From contig CAYUVF010000006.1 of NCBI GenBank assembly GCA_964448045.1, positions 1 through 64,000 of the forward strand: a stretch of DNA of 64,000 nt, in the 5' to 3' direction. This DNA comes from CAYUVF01 sp964448045. GTDB lineage: Bacteria > Bacteroidota > Rhodothermia > Rhodothermales > Salinibacteraceae. The translations under genes were made by a program, and so were the position numbers. Positions 26,770-36,900 of this stretch are shown piece after piece; the first letter of the stretch is position 1, and each line of letters begins with the position of its first letter. The notes beneath the pieces were generated by a model, which saw only the letters and a program-made list of their open reading frames with translations, searched no databases and was not told where the DNA came from.

Positions 26770-28470
26770 ATGCGAATCGCAATCGTCCAGATGAACCCCA
26801 CGGTGGGCGACCTGGAAGGCAACAGCGAGAAGATCATCGCCAAAGCGCATCGAGCACGCGACCGCGGCGCCGACCTTGCCGTATTCTCCGAGCTCTGCGT
26901 CGTCGGGTATCCACCGCAGGACCTACTGGAGAACCGGTTCTTCGTCGATGCCACCCAGCAGGCGCTCCAGCATATCGCGCACAACGTGCCGCAGGACATG
27001 GGCGTCATCGTCGGGGCACCGGTGCCGAACCGCGGGCCCGTCGGCAAGCGGACGTTCAACGCGGCGCTGCTGTACGAAGGCAGCGAGCGGCTCGCCACGG
27101 TCCGCAAGACGTTGCTGCCCACGTACGACATCTTCGACGAGCATCGCTACTTTGAGCCGGCCCAGGAGCGGGACGTCGTGGAGTGGCGCGGGCTGAAGTT
27201 GGGCCTGCACGTCTGCGAGGACATGTGGAATACGCAGCAGCAGGATACGTACCACGTCTACCGCGAAGAGCCCGTCGGCGAGCTCGCCGCGCAGGGGGCG
27301 GACCTGTTTATCAACATCAGCGCCTCGCCCTTCTCCATCGGCAAGCACGCGCACCGGAACGAACTGATTGGCAACATCTGCCGGCAGCACAACCGGCCGT
27401 TCGTCTTCGCCAACCAGGTGGGCGCCAACACCGAGGTCATCTTCGACGGCGACAGCCGCGTCCACGGCGCCGACGGCACGCGGCTCATGTGCGCGCAGTC
27501 GTTTGAAGAGGACATGCTGCTGTGGGACATGGACCAGCCGCACGGCCCGTGCCCTATGCGCCACGACGACGTGGAGGACCTGCACGACGCGCTGCAGCTG
27601 GGCATCCGCGACTACTACCACAAAACCGGCATTTTTGACAAAGCGCTCGTCGGCCTCTCGGGGGGCATCGACTCGGCCGTGACGTGCACGCTCGCCGTGC
27701 AGGCGCTCGGGGCGGAGAACGTAGTCGGCGTTACGATGCCGTCGGAGATCTCCTCCGAAGGTTCGGTAACCGACTCGGAGCAGCTGGCGGAGAACCTGGG
27801 TATCGCGTTTCACACCATCCCGATCAAGCCGGCCGTCGACGCCTTCAACGACGAGATGCTCGCCGAGGTGTTCGCCGGCACGGAGCCCGGCGTGGCCGAG
27901 GAGAACATCCAGGCGCGCTCGCGCGGCGTCACGCTCATGGCGCTCTCCAACAAATTCGGTTACTTGCTGCTCACGACGGGCAACAAGAGCGAGATGGCCG
28001 TGGGCTACGTCACGCTGTACGGCGACCTCAACGGCGGCGTGGCGGTTCTCTCCGACGTGCTCAAGACGCGCGTGTATCAGCTCGCTGAACACATCAACGC
28101 ACAGGCGGGCCATGATCTGATTCCGCGGTCGACCATCGAGAAGCCCCCCTCCGCCGAGCTCAGCCCCGATCAGCAGGACACCGATTCGCTGCCACCGTAC
28201 GAGGTGCTCGATGCCATTCTGGCGCGCTACATCGAGGAGAAGAAAGAGCTGGAGGCCATCGTCGAAGAAACCGGCTTCGGCCGGGCGCTGGTCAAGGATA
28301 TCCTGCACCGCGTCGACCGCAACGAATACAAGCGGCGGCAGGCGCCTCCGGGCCTGCGCGTCAGCAGCAAAGCCTTCGGTATCGGGCGGCGGCTGCCCAT
28401 CGTCATGCAATGGGACCGCGACGCCGTCCGCGCCCTCGCCGAGCAGGGCGAAGCGGTGTTCTCGAAGTGA
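26770..28470 (+). CDS. nadE: Glutamine-dependent NAD+ synthetase
   Basis: This 566-aa two-domain enzyme makes NAD from nicotinate adenine dinucleotide, ATP and glutamine. The N-terminal nitrilase-like glutaminase domain (residues 1-270) shows the Glu in FSELCVVGYPP, Lys in VRKTLLPTYD and Cys in GLHVCEDMW. The C-terminal synthetase domain has the ATP pyrophosphatase loop GLSGGIDSAV and TTGNKSEMAVGYVTLYGD. The start at 26770 (MRIAIVQMNP) is set by the first strand of the nitrilase fold; the upstream frame from 26542 has no domain. It precedes ruvA by 131 bp. Confidence 0.96.
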   Translation: MRIAIVQMNPTVGDLEGNSEKIIAKAHRARDRGADLAVFSELCVVGYPPQDLLENRFFVDATQQALQHIAHNVPQDMGVIVGAPVPNRGPVGKRTFNAALLYEGSERLATVRKTLLPTYDIFDEHRYFEPAQERDVVEWRGLKLGLHVCEDMWNTQQQDTYHVYREEPVGELAAQGADLFINISASPFSIGKHAHRNELIGNICRQHNRPFVFANQVGANTEVIFDGDSRVHGADGTRLMCAQSFEEDMLLWDMDQPHGPCPMRHDDVEDLHDALQLGIRDYYHKTGIFDKALVGLSGGIDSAVTCTLAVQALGAENVVGVTMPSEISSEGSVTDSEQLAENLGIAFHTIPIKPAVDAFNDEMLAEVFAGTEPGVAEENIQARSRGVTLMALSNKFGYLLLTTGNKSEMAVGYVTLYGDLNGGVAVLSDVLKTRVYQLAEHINAQAGHDLIPRSTIEKPPSAELSPDQQDTDSLPPYEVLDAILARYIEEKKELEAIVEETGFGRALVKDILHRVDRNEYKRRQAPPGLRVSSKAFGIGRRLPIVMQWDRDAVRALAEQGEAVFSK

Positions 28471-28601
28471 ACTGATGTGAGTCGGAGAAGTGGGAAATCG
28501 GAGGAACGAGAATCTGGGGAGCACGCCTCGCCTCTTCGTCTCCTCGGCTCCTCATTTCCTGCGGCTCTCGCCCCCACCCTCCCCAACCCCCACACGCAGC
28601 A

Positions 28602-29210
28602 ATGATCGCTTACGTCTCCGGCACCCTCGCCGAGAAAACCACCGAGTCCGTCATCATCGACGTGCAGGGCCTCGGCTACCGGGTGCTGATTCCCACGTCG
28701 ACGTATCAGGCGCTGCCGGAGAAGGGCAAGTCGGTCAAACTGCACACGTATCAGCATGTGCGCGAGGACAAGCTGGCGCTGTTTGGCTTCGCCTCGGATG
28801 CGGAGCGGGCGGTGTTTGAGGTGATGCTGGGCGTTTCGGGCATCGGCCCGAAGCTGGCGCTCTCGGCCCTGTCGGCAATGTCGCCGGCCGAGCTGCGTGA
28901 TCACGTCATTGAAGGCGACACGAGCCGCCTGACGGACATCTCGGGCGTCGGGCGAAAGACGGCAGAGCGCATCATCGTCGACCTGCGCGACCGGCTGGCC
29001 GACCTCGACGTGTTCGACGGGGCGGCGCCCCTCAGCGGCGGATCGGAGCCGCGCGCGGAGGCCCGCTCGGATGCGCTGGCCGCGCTCGAATCGCTCGGCC
29101 TCAGCCGCGCCGACGCCGAGCGTGCCATCCGCAAGGTGCTGCGCGACGAAACCGCCATCCAGTCGGCCGATGAGCTGGTACGCAAGGCCCTGCGCGAAGA
29201 TCGGCAATAA
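28602..29210 (+). CDS. ruvA: Holliday junction branch migration protein RuvA
   Basis: This 202-aa DNA-binding subunit targets the RuvB motor to Holliday junctions. It shows the OB-fold N-terminal domain (MIAYVSGTLAEKT, later GYRVLIPTSTYQALP), the acidic-pin region, and two helix-hairpin-helix motifs (VSGIGPKLALSALSA and DISGVGRKTAERIIVDL). The C-terminal domain that contacts RuvB follows (SRADAERAIRKVL). The length is typical. ruvB is not in the window. Confidence 0.95.
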   Translation: MIAYVSGTLAEKTTESVIIDVQGLGYRVLIPTSTYQALPEKGKSVKLHTYQHVREDKLALFGFASDAERAVFEVMLGVSGIGPKLALSALSAMSPAELRDHVIEGDTSRLTDISGVGRKTAERIIVDLRDRLADLDVFDGAAPLSGGSEPRAEARSDALAALESLGLSRADAERAIRKVLRDETAIQSADELVRKALREDRQ

Positions 29211-29222
29211 TCAGATCGGCGC

Positions 29223-29549
29223 TCATGCCGAGGCGCGCGGCGACCGGTCGGCTCCGGCGCTGTTCTTCGAATCCGTGAGATCGACCGCGCCCGCGTCACG
29301 CTCCAGCACAACAAGCACCTTCGTCGCGCCCGACTCCACGATGCGCGGTACGGCGCTGCGCACGGCCCATCCATTGGTCACCCACGGCTGCACATCCGGG
29401 TGCCGTTCGACGGCCTCGCCACTTCGGAAGGAAATCAGCAGCAACTGGACACCGGTTTCGGCCTCGGTGGGGGCCGGCCGGCTAACCTCGGCGGCTGGCG
29501 CCGGGGGACGTTGGTTGCGAGATGCGGTTGATTGGTTTTTCGTCTCCAT
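29223..29549 (-). CDS. Hypothetical 108-aa protein
   Basis: This frame opens at an ATG with a polar, proline- and alanine-rich N-terminus of about 30 residues. An apparent alpha/beta segment follows (GVQLLLISFRSGEAVERHPDV, and later SGATKVLVVLERD). I do not recognise a family. The gene converges on ruvA with 12 bp between the stops. A TATAAT hexamer on the minus strand (29629-29634) lies about 80 bp upstream. It may be real, but coding evidence is limited to its length and a plausible fold. Confidence 0.5.
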   Translation of the reverse strand: METKNQSTASRNQRPPAPAAEVSRPAPTEAETGVQLLLISFRSGEAVERHPDVQPWVTNGWAVRSAVPRIVESGATKVLVVLERDAGAVDLTDSKNSAGADRSPRASA

Positions 29550-29628
29550 GACTCCCCCGCGGTATGGTGTACGTAAGTACCCCGATTAGCCTCGTTTGAG
29601 GACCGGGATGTGGAGTATTAACCTTGTT

Positions 29629-29634
29629 ATTATA
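29629..29634 (-). promoter_or_regulatory. Consensus -10 hexamer upstream of the 108-aa gene
   Basis: TATAAT on the minus strand lies about 80 bp upstream of the start at 29549. No good -35 hexamer is present at 16-18 bp; GAATAC at 18 bp is the best candidate. Confidence 0.35.
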
Positions 29635-29670
29635 GCACTGGGCATCTGCAAGGTATTCCTTACTCTTTTC

Positions 29671-29687
29671 GTGGGACATTCTCCCAC
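29671..29687. repeat. Short inverted repeat between a PAS gene and the 108-aa gene
   Basis: GTGGGA (29671-29676) and TCCCAC (29682-29687) form a hairpin with a 5-nt loop, 33 bp after the PAS gene stop on the minus strand. There is no T-tract, so a role as terminator is doubtful. Confidence 0.35.
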
Positions 29688-29719
29688 ACTGTTACATCCA
29701 CCACTTGAATCGGAGGCGC

Positions 29720-30205
29720 TCAAACTGTTTCCAGCTTGACGACAATGCGCTCCACCGCCTCATTCAGGCGGTTATGCACTGTCGCTTTGTACCAGCGGTA
29801 GCGGCCGTGGCCGGTTCGCATCCGCAGCAGCCAGGAGGCCTGTTTCAGCCGGAAGCACACCATGTGCGCGATGTCCTGCATCACCCGGTACAGATTTTTG
29901 CCATGGACATGGGTGAAGAAGCAGTCGTCGATCTCGGCATCTTTGGGATATTCGAGCAGGCGCCGCGCTGCGGGCGAGATGTGCTGAATCGTTCCTTCGG
30001 CATCAATCGTCATAGCAGGAATGACGTGAGATTCGATGTACTGGAAGCGCTTCCGAAACGGACCAAAAGAAGAGGAGAGGGAAGCAGGCTGGGCCGTATC
30101 GAGCTGCTCGGCCTGATCTTGCACGTTGCGTAGTTCCATGATCGTTTCGGGTATATCGTTAGCAATCCGACGAAGAGAGGCCACGCGTCGAATGACCGTT
30201 CGCAT
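29720..30205 (-). CDS. Stand-alone PAS-domain protein
   Basis: From the ATG at 30205 this is a 161-aa protein. A short helix (VIRRVASLRRIANDIPETIMEL) leads into a PAS fold at about residues 50-160, with FQYIESHVIPAMTIDAEGTI, SPAARRLLEYP and the C-terminal strands ending ERIVVKLETV. No kinase, cyclase or HTH output is attached, so it may sense a signal and act through a partner. An earlier in-frame ATG at 30310 is possible but would lie upstream of, or overlap, the candidate promoter at 30252-30281. The AI-2E transporter gene lies upstream on the same strand, 214 bp away. Confidence 0.75.
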   Translation of the reverse strand: MRTVIRRVASLRRIANDIPETIMELRNVQDQAEQLDTAQPASLSSSFGPFRKRFQYIESHVIPAMTIDAEGTIQHISPAARRLLEYPKDAEIDDCFFTHVHGKNLYRVMQDIAHMVCFRLKQASWLLRMRTGHGRYRWYKATVHNRLNEAVERIVVKLETV

Positions 30206-30251
30206 GCTGGGCGGCAGCGCCACAAGGCCCGGCGTAGCATTTCGAGTGATT

Positions 30252-30281
30252 AATATAGCACCCGTTTTGCGACCGATCCAA
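30252..30281 (-). promoter_or_regulatory. Candidate sigma-70 promoter of the PAS gene
   Basis: On the minus strand TTGGAT (30276-30281) and TATATT (30252-30257) are spaced by 18 bp. The implied transcription start lies about 40 bp upstream of the ATG at 30205, which supports that start. Confidence 0.5.
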
Positions 30282-30419
30282 GGGCTTTCCCCTCCCCTCT
30301 CATCGGGCATAAACGAATCTGCATGCGGGAGAATTCCCCACAGGGGGCGTGCGCTTCTGCTCTGGAAGGCGCGTCGCTTCTTCGAGACCCGATGCCCTTC
30401 GAGGCAGTACGTCCGGCCG

Positions 30420-31478
30420 CTAATGCTCCCCGAGCACTTTTACCTCGTCGCCCAGCACATCCTCAACGTAGAGCATCTGGACGAGCACGATGACGCTTAC
30501 CGCCAGCGGCGTTGCCAGCAGCACCCCTGCCGCGCCCGCGAGGACGCCCATGATGACCTGCGCCGAGATTAGCGCCGCGGGCAAGATGGAGACGGCGCGT
30601 TCCTGCACCAGCGGCGTCAGCAGGTAGCTCTCCAGCGTCTCCACGACGGCATACACGATGAGTACGTACACCACCTTCGTCGTGCTCACCAGCAGCGCGA
30701 CGAGGATCGCCGGAATGGCCGAGAGAATCGGCCCGATGTAAGGGACGAACGCCATCACGCCAGCGATGAGCCCCAGCGCCATGGCCGAGGGTACGCCCGC
30801 AATCCAGAGGCCAGCAGTCGTGAGGAGCCCCACGATTAGCATCATAGAAAACCGGCCCACCAGCCACCAGCGGAGCGCCCGCCCCAGCGCATGCAGCACG
30901 TCGCGAGCGCGCGTGCGCCGCTCCGAGGGCACCAGATGCACGATGCTTTCGACGTAAGCACGCGGATTGACCGCGCCGTAGATCCCGATGATAAAGATGA
31001 TGAACAGGTTCGTGAGCACCCCGAAGGTGCGCGAGAAGACGTTGGTGATGCTGCCCAAGACCTCGGCCGGGGTCGGAATGATGTCCCGGATGTTGGGAAT
31101 ATTGTCGAGCACCTGCCGGCTCCAGGCGTACTCGCGGGTGTCGCGAATCTGCTCGACGGCGGCAGGTAATCGATCGGCCAACTGGGCGACCTGCCCCGAG
31201 ATTTGCGGTCCGGCAACGACGGCGAACCCGACGATGCCGCCGGCGATTAGCATGGTCACGAGCGCCAGGGCGGGCCCCCGGTTCAGCCGGGTGCGGCGGC
31301 TCAGGTGCTGCGCCAATCCGCCCAGCAGAATGGCCATCAGCACACCCGCAAAGATTACGAGTAGCACCCGCGAGAGATAGACCAGCAGGTAAAGCAGCAC
31401 CAGCGACAGCGCCCCGATACCAACGGCCACGGCGATGCGCCACGGATAGGTATGATCGGAGGCCTTCCAGTTGCTCAT
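30420..31478 (-). CDS. AI-2E family transporter (TqsA/YdgG-like permease)
   Basis: This 352-aa membrane protein has about eight predicted helices, with two near the N-terminus, a soluble helical segment of about 60 residues (PQISGQVAQLADRLP onward), then a bundle. The conserved region GVMAFVPYIGPILSAIPAILVAL, quoted in part as FVPYIGPILSAIPA, and the later LVQERAVSILPAALI match the AI-2E transporter family. Members include autoinducer-2 exporters and sodium/proton exchangers, so the substrate is uncertain. The gene is followed by the PAS gene on the same strand. Confidence 0.9.
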   Translation of the reverse strand: MSNWKASDHTYPWRIAVAVGIGALSLVLLYLLVYLSRVLLVIFAGVLMAILLGGLAQHLSRRTRLNRGPALALVTMLIAGGIVGFAVVAGPQISGQVAQLADRLPAAVEQIRDTREYAWSRQVLDNIPNIRDIIPTPAEVLGSITNVFSRTFGVLTNLFIIFIIGIYGAVNPRAYVESIVHLVPSERRTRARDVLHALGRALRWWLVGRFSMMLIVGLLTTAGLWIAGVPSAMALGLIAGVMAFVPYIGPILSAIPAILVALLVSTTKVVYVLIVYAVVETLESYLLTPLVQERAVSILPAALISAQVIMGVLAGAAGVLLATPLAVSVIVLVQMLYVEDVLGDEVKVLGEH

Positions 31479-31843
31479 ACGATGGCGGATGCGGGTGAAG
31501 AAATGCCAGCGGGATGTGACTGATAGTAGGGGCTGCGCGCCGTAGTTTCCAGCGGGACTGGCAGGGCAATCGCATCAGTCATTGTGTCAACCCACCGTCT
31601 TGCTTTTGACGTCATTCCCGACTCTGATCGAGACACGAGCGGCACTCGTGCCCCGTTTTACGTTTTACTGGCGTGAGTCGCCTACGGCTCGTCTCACGGG
31701 AATGACGGGCGCTTTTTGGGCTAGCGCAGCGCCCCCCTCCCTCCGTGGCGCGGCCGGTCACGGGATCTGTGCACCGGCAGAGGGGTACAGCTTTGCCCAT
31801 CCCGCAGCCGTGTTCTCCCTCTGCTGATTTCTCTTCGGACGCC
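31479..31843. other. Divergent intergenic region upstream of the PRPP synthetase gene
   Basis: These 365 bp hold a highly structured 98-bp inverted-repeat element (31610-31707) and no convincing gene. The strand 31745-31843 is open in the prs frame but lacks a plausible domain. Confidence 0.6.
31610..31707. repeat. Structured element with 11-bp perfect terminal inverted repeats
   Basis: CGTCATTCCCG (31610-31620) is matched by CGGGAATGACG (31697-31707). Inside are two further hairpins: CACGAG/CTCGTG (about 31634-31650) and CGTGAG/CTCACG (about 31672-31699). The GTCAT...ATGAC ends are shared with elements at 17222-17331 and 60242-60359. No target duplication was recognised at the outer ends. 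Confidence 0.6.
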
Positions 31844-32830
31844 ATGCCAACGCCTCCCCCACAACTCTTCGCTCTCGACGCGACCTGGGCCTTCGGGCGC
31901 CAGATCGCCGATGCGCTTCAGCTGTCGCTAAGCGATCACAAAGAGCGCGATTTCGAGGACGGCGAGCACAAGACGCGGCCGCTCGTCAACGTGCGCGGCC
32001 GGGATGTCTTCGTCATCCAGTCGCTCTACAGCGATGACGCCCAGAGCGTAAACGACAAGCTGTGCCGCCTGCTGTTTTTCCTGGGGGCCCTGCGTGATGC
32101 AGCAGCCAAGCGCGTCACGGCGGTCGTGCCCTATCTCTGTTACGCACGCAAGGACCGCAAGACACAGCCGCGCGATCCCGTCACCACCCGCTACGTGGCC
32201 CAGCTCTTCGAGGCCGTCGGCATCGACCGGGTACTCACGCTCGATGCGCACAACATCGCCGCCTTCCAGAATGCCTTTCGCGCCGGGACGGACCACCTGG
32301 AGGCGCGCAACTTGTTTGTAAACCACTTCGCCACGCGGCTGGGCGACGACCGCGTGACCGTCGTCTCGCCCGACGTAGGCGGCATCAAGCGCGCTGAGCA
32401 CCTCCGCGAGGGGCTGAGCCGCGTCCTCGGTACCGAGATCCCGAGCGCCTTCCTCGAAAAGAAGCGCGCCGAAGACATCGTTTCGGGCGGAACACTGGTG
32501 GGTGACGTGGCGGGACGTGCCGTCATCATCGTGGACGATCTCATCAGCACGGGTACGACCATCCGGCGGGCCGTCGACGCCTGCCACCGGGCCGGAGCCA
32601 CGGCCATCTACGCCGCAGCCACGCACGGCCTCTTCGTGGACGATGCCCCGGCCCACCTCGCCCACGACGCACTCGACCACGTCGTCGTCACGAACTCCAT
32701 TCCGCCGTTCCGGCTGGAGGGCACACCGGCACACGAAAAACTCGTCGTCCTCAACGTCGCCGGCCTCTGCGCCGAAGCCATCCGCTGCGTGCACACCCAC
32801 GGCTCCATCACCAACCTGCTGGCGATTTAA
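31844..32830 (+). CDS. prs: Ribose-phosphate pyrophosphokinase (PRPP synthetase)
   Basis: This 328-aa enzyme makes PRPP from ribose 5-phosphate and ATP. It shows two Rossmann-like phosphoribosyltransferase domains, the flexible-loop region YARKDRKTQPRDPVTTRYVAQ, the DAHN segment that binds Mg, and the PRPP-binding loop VIIVDDLISTGTT (about residues 227-239). The start MPTPPPQLF at 31844 was chosen since the first strand follows at once. It differs from the classical bacterial enzyme in several loops and may be a divergent class, so a second prs gene elsewhere is possible. Its stop overlaps that of the convergent gene (TAA on both strands, 32827-32830). Confidence 0.88.
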   Translation: MPTPPPQLFALDATWAFGRQIADALQLSLSDHKERDFEDGEHKTRPLVNVRGRDVFVIQSLYSDDAQSVNDKLCRLLFFLGALRDAAAKRVTAVVPYLCYARKDRKTQPRDPVTTRYVAQLFEAVGIDRVLTLDAHNIAAFQNAFRAGTDHLEARNLFVNHFATRLGDDRVTVVSPDVGGIKRAEHLREGLSRVLGTEIPSAFLEKKRAEDIVSGGTLVGDVAGRAVIIVDDLISTGTTIRRAVDACHRAGATAIYAAATHGLFVDDAPAHLAHDALDHVVVTNSIPPFRLEGTPAHEKLVVLNVAGLCAEAIRCVHTHGSITNLLAI

Positions 32831-33870
32831 GCCATCTCGATATGTTGCCGGGCCAGCCGCAGGTACAACCGCGCCTGATCGGCCCAGCGCCGCTCATCGG
32901 TCGTGCCGGGGCGGCGCGTGTGGCGGACAGCGATGCGGGCGCGCTGCAGCGCCCGATAGCTCTGATAGAAGTGGATGAGCCGCTCCGGCGGCCGGTCGCC
33001 CACCTCCTCCGCGTACGTGCCAAACAGAATCTGCCCGATGGAGGGCGCGCCGAGGCGCTCGCACTCGACCGCGAGGAACGCCAACTCGTCGGCCGGATCG
33101 AGCAGGCGCAGCGACCGATCGAACTCCAGGCAGTCGAAGATCACCGGCGGATCGGTAAGGCAGACGTGCTCGGGGCGGAGATCGCCGTGGCCCTCTACGA
33201 GCCTGCCGCGCCGCACGCGCTGCTGTAAGAGATCGGCCTCGCGCCGCAGGAAGACGGATTGCGCCTCCGCCACCGACCGAATCGCCGGACGCGGCAACCG
33301 GTACGCCGACTGCAAGAGCGCCCGCGTGGTCATATCCACGGTCTGCTCGATGCGCGTGCGGTACGAGACCGGTTCCATCGTGATGGGCTCCGCCGCGTCA
33401 TAAAACGCCGCCAGCCGCTCGGCAGCGCGCCGGACATCGGTCTCTTCCACCGTGTGGTGGCGAATCATCGTATCCAGCATACGCTTGGCGGGCAGGCGCT
33501 CCATCTTCACGAGCCAATCGACCGCCTCTCCCGATCCGCCGAGGTGCAACTCGCCATCGGCACCAAGCACGAGCGGCACCACGCCCCGGTACACCTCGCC
33601 CGCCAGCCGCCGATTGAGGCGCACCTCCTCCCGGCAGGCCCACTGCCGGCGCTCGGGACTGCGGAAGTCGAGCTCGTCGTAGCGAACCGGCTTCTTCATC
33701 TTGTAGGCGTGACTGGGGGTCAGAAACACCCATGCCATATGCGTCTCGATCGTTTCGACGCGCTCCGGCTGTGCCGGATAAGCCGACGGATCGCGCAGAA
33801 ACTGGATCTTGGCCTCGGTGCGAACCGGCTCACGCGATTCCAGCGAAAACGAAGGGGGCATGGGGTCCAT
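32827..33870 (-). CDS. Aminoglycoside phosphotransferase-like (COG2187-type) kinase-fold protein
   Basis: From the ATG at 33870 this is a 347-aa protein. It has a phosphotransferase fold with the catalytic loop EGHGDLRPEHV, quoted as HGDLRPEHV, then IFDCLEFD with the metal-binding aspartate. The region HMAWVFLTPSHAYKMKKPVR holds the ATP-site lysine. This matches the N-terminal half of bifunctional aminoglycoside phosphotransferase/ATP-binding proteins; the C-terminal ATPase half is absent, so it is a single-domain form. The substrate is unknown. It is convergent with prs, and the stop codons overlap. Confidence 0.8.
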   Translation of the reverse strand: MDPMPPSFSLESREPVRTEAKIQFLRDPSAYPAQPERVETIETHMAWVFLTPSHAYKMKKPVRYDELDFRSPERRQWACREEVRLNRRLAGEVYRGVVPLVLGADGELHLGGSGEAVDWLVKMERLPAKRMLDTMIRHHTVEETDVRRAAERLAAFYDAAEPITMEPVSYRTRIEQTVDMTTRALLQSAYRLPRPAIRSVAEAQSVFLRREADLLQQRVRRGRLVEGHGDLRPEHVCLTDPPVIFDCLEFDRSLRLLDPADELAFLAVECERLGAPSIGQILFGTYAEEVGDRPPERLIHFYQSYRALQRARIAVRHTRRPGTTDERRWADQARLYLRLARQHIEMA

Positions 33871-33985
33871 GCGGTGTGCTCCGGGGATGCCGCCCAGCGC
33901 TGAGCGGCTACTCGTTGCCCCATCAGACCGACCATTCAACAAGATCCTGACAGGGACTCCTTAATAAACGGAAGCGCGCGCCCCA

Positions 33986-36900
33986 TTACCATCCCGGCGT
34001 GAAGCGAAGCCCCCACTCCCCGCTCGAATTCTTGCGCTGGAACGGATAGGCCCAATACGTTTCGAGGATGAGCGCACCGAGGACGTTGAAGCGCGCCGCT
34101 ATGCCCGTGCTAACGACCGGTACCCGCTCCTGGCTATCGGTCGAAAATTCGAGGGTTGGCGCATCGTCGCCGGTCCAGGCTACGCCGCCATCAGCGAAAA
34201 GCGAGACCTCCGTCGGGAGGTACTGGAAGGGGATCAGGCTGATGCGATCCGGCCCCAGCAGCGGCACGCGAAACTCCACGCTGGCCTTGGCAATACGCGA
34301 GCCGATCAGCCGGTCGAGCTCCGGGCAGGTGCTCTCACCCGACGGCGAGCATTCGCTCGGATCGAAGTTGTTGATGTTATATCCGCGCACGAAGCCCTGG
34401 CTGTACGGAAAGCCGAGGAACTCCTGCGCGAAGAGGTTGCTTGTGAGCCCGCCGCCCTGCACTTCCACCCCGTAGTTCCCGATGTGCAAGCCGTGGAGCG
34501 CAAACGTGAAGGGGCGCAGGTAGAAATAGTGCCGGGCATCCGCCAGGCCCGTGACGAACGACTCGGTACCGGCGCGGCCCGTCAGCTGGAAGCGATAGCG
34601 CGCGCCGCCCACCGGCGACGTCAGCCCCGACCGCGAGTAATCGACCACGTAGGCCCCGGAGGCTTGGGCCAGATAGAGCGGATCGGGATCGGGGAAGCCG
34701 AGCTCGTCGGGGCTCAGGTCGTCCTGGGCAGGGAGCGTCGCGCCACTCACCGGATCGAAGAGGAACGACTCGATCTGCGTGCCGAAGCCGTAGCGCACCG
34801 CACCCGCGTTGACCTCGAAGCGCCTTCGCGTGTTGAGCGGGTACGACCCGCCCACCGTCACCTGATCGATGAAAAGCCGCTGGATGACCTGATTCAGCGT
34901 TGCCGGCGCGCCCTCCCGGCCGGGACCTACGGCAATCCCTCCGTTGAAAATGATGGGGATGTGCCCGGCCGAGCCGCCCCAGTTGAAGCGGTTCTTCTGG
35001 TTCAGGTAGCTGACCTGCCCGCCGATGTCGCGCAGTTGCCCCTGTGCCTGCAGCACGACCGATAGCGACTGGTTGCCCAGCATGTCGCCGAAGCGCAGCC
35101 CCACGCCGCCCGAGACGCTCGTCCCCAGGAAACCGCCCGTGGAAACGCCCACGCTGGGCGGCGCAATCGACTCCAGAGTGAGCTTAGAGTCGTACTCGCG
35201 CGTCGCGTACTGCTGCGACGCATCCGGCAGCCCGCTCACCGGGTCATCCAGGTACGAGGCGACAATGCCTTCGTCCACGGCACCGGCCGGGGGGAGAATT
35301 GCGGCCTGGGCAATGGAATCCGCGCGGCTTGGCTCGGCTGCTGCCTGGCCCGCGCTGTCCATCGGCGTGCCCTGCGCCTCATCCGCCGAGAGCGCGAAGC
35401 CTGTGTAGCGATCGTTGTGGTAGACCGAGAACATCAGGTCGCCGCTCTGGGCCGCGACCGACATGGCGGGCGAAAGTGCCGTGATACCACTCACCCCGGT
35501 CTGCAGCTCCGTCACGCGGTAAATCCGCCCCTCGGCGAGCGACAGCCGGTAGATGTCCTTGAACCCGTCCTGGTCGGAGATGAAGTAGAGGCTGCGCCCA
35601 TCCGGCGAAAATTGCGGATTGTGGTGATGCGCCCCCGAAAACACCTCGCGCACGTCGAGATCGCCCGACTCGACGTCGATCAAGCCGAGTTGCATGTCCG
35701 TGGTCGTCTTCAGCGTGCGCAGATCGGTGCCGGCGCGGTCGGTCGTAAAGGCCAGCGTTTCGCCATCGGGCGACCACGTAGGTTGGAGATCGCCGTAGCG
35801 GTCATCGGTCAGCTGGCGCACCTCGCGCGATTCGAGGTCGAGCACATACAGATCGCTGATGCCGCCGTCCATCCCGCTGAAGGCGAGGCGGTGCCCATCG
35901 GGCGACCACGCCGGGTTCTTCATCGCGGTGACGCCCTCGACGGCGAAGTTTTGCTCGATCTCGCCACTTTCGACGTTCCAGATCGACAGCCGGTTGTCGC
36001 CGTCACGAAAGCTGATGAACGCCAGCCGCTGTCCCGCGGGGTCCCACGCGCCCGCCGAACTGATGAACCGCAGCTGATCGAAGTGCGGGTTGTTGCTGAT
36101 GCTGCCCAGCTGCTCAATGACCTCGCCGGTCTGGGCATCGGCCACAAAGAGATTAATGTCGAAGACGTTGCGCTCGGAGAGGAAGGCGACGTAGCGGCCG
36201 TCGGGGCTCAGTGCGGGAGCGATGTTGATGCGCCCGGCGTCGATGTCGGAGGCCAAGACGCGCGTCCCGGCCGAGTCGGGCGGGGTGCGCCCCTGGGTCG
36301 CGGGCAGGTACTGATCGCGGATGCTGGCGGCCCACTCCTTCGAGAGCGAATCGGCCGTGATGCCGAAGAGCCCCACCATGGCCGAGTCGACGCCCACCTG
36401 CCCCGCGCGCTTGAAGAGGTTCGTTACGGCCACATCGCCGTACTTCCCCCCGATGTACGCCGTGTAGGCCTGCCCGTAGCGATAGGGGAAATACGCCTGC
36501 GGGTTTCGAAGATCTTTGATGGTGGGCAGATCGTCGCGCAGCGCGGCGTCGCGCATCCACATGGCCGTATGCGGGTGCTTGCGCCCCAGCGAGAGGTACT
36601 CGGCCATGCCCTCGACGAGCCAGAGGGGCAGCCGCTGCAGCCGGATGCGCAAACTATCCGCGTGGTTAAGCGCCAGGTCGTACTGGAACGAGTGAACCAG
36701 CTCGTGGCCCAGCACGTGATCGAGCTCGCCGTAACTGCCCGTGAGCGGCATCGTAACGCGCTCGCGGATCGACTCGGTCACGCCGCCGGTCCCAGCCCCA
36801 ATCGCGCCCTGGATGACGTTCGTCTGCTGGAAGTCGGCATCGTTGGCGTAGAAGATGATCGGCTTCTTCTCACCGAAGCGGTGGACGAACGTCTGCGTGT

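Noticed and set aside
26923..28524. A 533-codon minus-strand frame opposite nadE
   Set aside because: Shadow of NAD synthetase, same compositional pattern as the other antisense frames.
31745..31843. N-terminal extension of PRPP synthetase
   Set aside because: It adds a low-complexity segment before the first strand of the enzyme fold; the ATG at 31844 fits the family.
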